Shown here piece after piece: positions 12,624 through 13,112 of a stretch of 13,112 nt of DNA. Made by a program: the position numbers and the translations under genes. The stretch spans positions 1 through 13,112 of the forward strand of contig JBGTBQ010000314.1 in the NCBI GenBank assembly GCA_041749275.1, written 5' to 3'. The notes below the pieces were generated by a model. The model was not told where the DNA came from and did no database searches. It saw nothing but the letters and a program-made list of their open reading frames with translations. The stretch comes from JBGTBQ01 sp041749275 (lineage in GTDB: Bacteria; Acidobacteriota; Blastocatellia; Pyrinomonadales; Pyrinomonadaceae). Numbering within the stretch: the first letter of the stretch is position 1; every line of letters begins with the position of its first letter.

Positions 12624-13112
12624 ATGCTCGAATACTCCGAACCAGTCACCAAGCTGATTGACGAGTTCAAGCGGCTGCCCGGCATCGGCCAGAAGTCGGC
12701 GCAGCGGCTGGCGTTTCACGTCTTGCGGATGACGGAGGCCGATGTCGAAAGGTTCGCCGAGGCGCTGGCGGAAGTGAAGCGCAGGATTGTGATGTGCTCC
12801 ATCTGCAACAACCTGACGGACGTGGAGCCATGCCGGTTCTGCTCTTCGACCTCGCGCGACCGCTCGATGATCTGCGTCATCGAGGAGCCGTACAACCTCG
12901 TCGCCGTCGAAAAGACGCGCAGCTACCACGGCCTCTACCACGTCCTGCACGGCGCGCTCTCGCCGATTCGCGGGATGGGGCCGGACGATTTGCGGATGCA
13001 GAACCTCTTGCCGCGCCTGCGCCCCGAAAACAACGAGGGCGTCGAAGTGCGCGAGGTCATCCTCGCCACCAACCCCAACACCGAGGGCGAGGCCACCGCC
13101 AACTACATCAGC
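12624..13112 (+). CDS. recR: Recombination protein RecR, 5' part
   Basis: The first 163 codons are present and the gene runs off the right edge. RecR helps load RecA during gap repair, with RecO (RecFOR pathway). The helix-hairpin-helix LPGIGQKSAQRLAFH spans residues 18-32, and a four-cysteine zinc finger has Cys58, Cys61, Cys70 and Cys73 (CSIC ... CRFC). The Toprim domain begins near residue 81 (SMICVIEE) and includes NPNTEGEATA (~150-159). ATG at 12624 is supported by homology of the N-terminus (YSEPVTKLIDEFKRLPGIG). The start codon lies inside a 7-bp perfect hairpin (12610-12616 with 12620-12626), and AGAG within its left arm is the only ribosome-site-like sequence. Confidence 0.96.
   Translation, partial: MLEYSEPVTKLIDEFKRLPGIGQKSAQRLAFHVLRMTEADVERFAEALAEVKRRIVMCSICNNLTDVEPCRFCSSTSRDRSMICVIEEPYNLVAVEKTRSYHGLYHVLHGALSPIRGMGPDDLRMQNLLPRLRPENNEGVEVREVILATNPNTEGEATANYIS

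Overview
The window looks like a chromosomal stretch from a GC-rich bacterium, most plausibly an Acidobacteriota member of the Blastocatellia type. That placement is a tentative impression from the style of the secreted proteins, the lysine/alanine-rich gene and the hairpin-forming intergenic repeats; there is no rRNA or tRNA to fix it. Backbone genes are very GC-rich (the 60-base line at 8401 is about 77% G+C by hand count). A block from about 1943 to 5766 is clearly poorer in GC (the line at 4381 is about 42%).

Layout, left to right. (1) 1-619, +: 3' part of an ARPP-1-like gene. (2) 618-690: hairpin built of heptamer units. (3) 1792-695, -: a conserved-looking unknown protein with a histone-H1-like Lys/Ala/Pro tail and a CPYC motif. 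(4) 1838-5871: a compact island flanked by a perfect 105-bp direct repeat of the ttcA 3' end. It holds a two-gene minus-strand operon (a ParB/sulfiredoxin-fold protein, then a putative PD-(D/E)XK-like nuclease) and a divergent C5-cytosine DNA methyltransferase. (5) 6586-5732, -: ttcA, complete, but its last 12 codons came with the island. (6) 6587-7088: intergenic region dense in hairpins. (7) 7089-7616, +: small exported protein. (8) 7929-11351, +: large secreted multidomain protein, ending in a strong bidirectional terminator shared with (9) msrA (12022-11444, -). (10) ybaB (12212-12517, +) and the 5' part of recR (12624 to the window edge, +).

The main discovery candidate is the island. 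Before insertion, ttcA appears to have ended at 1797, only 4 bp before the start codon of the H1-like gene, so the two were probably one operon. The island entered the last ~140 bp of ttcA, rebuilt the reading frame with a slightly different tail (ending VSIA rather than VSIASN), and pushed the original tail 3.9 kb away. It carries no recognisable integrase or transposase. Its cargo reads as a restriction-modification-like defence module: the methyltransferase would protect self DNA, and the nuclease-like protein, translationally coupled to the ParB-like protein, would be the effector. Recombination between the repeats would release a circle of 3,929 bp and restore the operon. These functional statements are inference; the repeat, gene order, motifs and displaced tail are read directly from the sequence.
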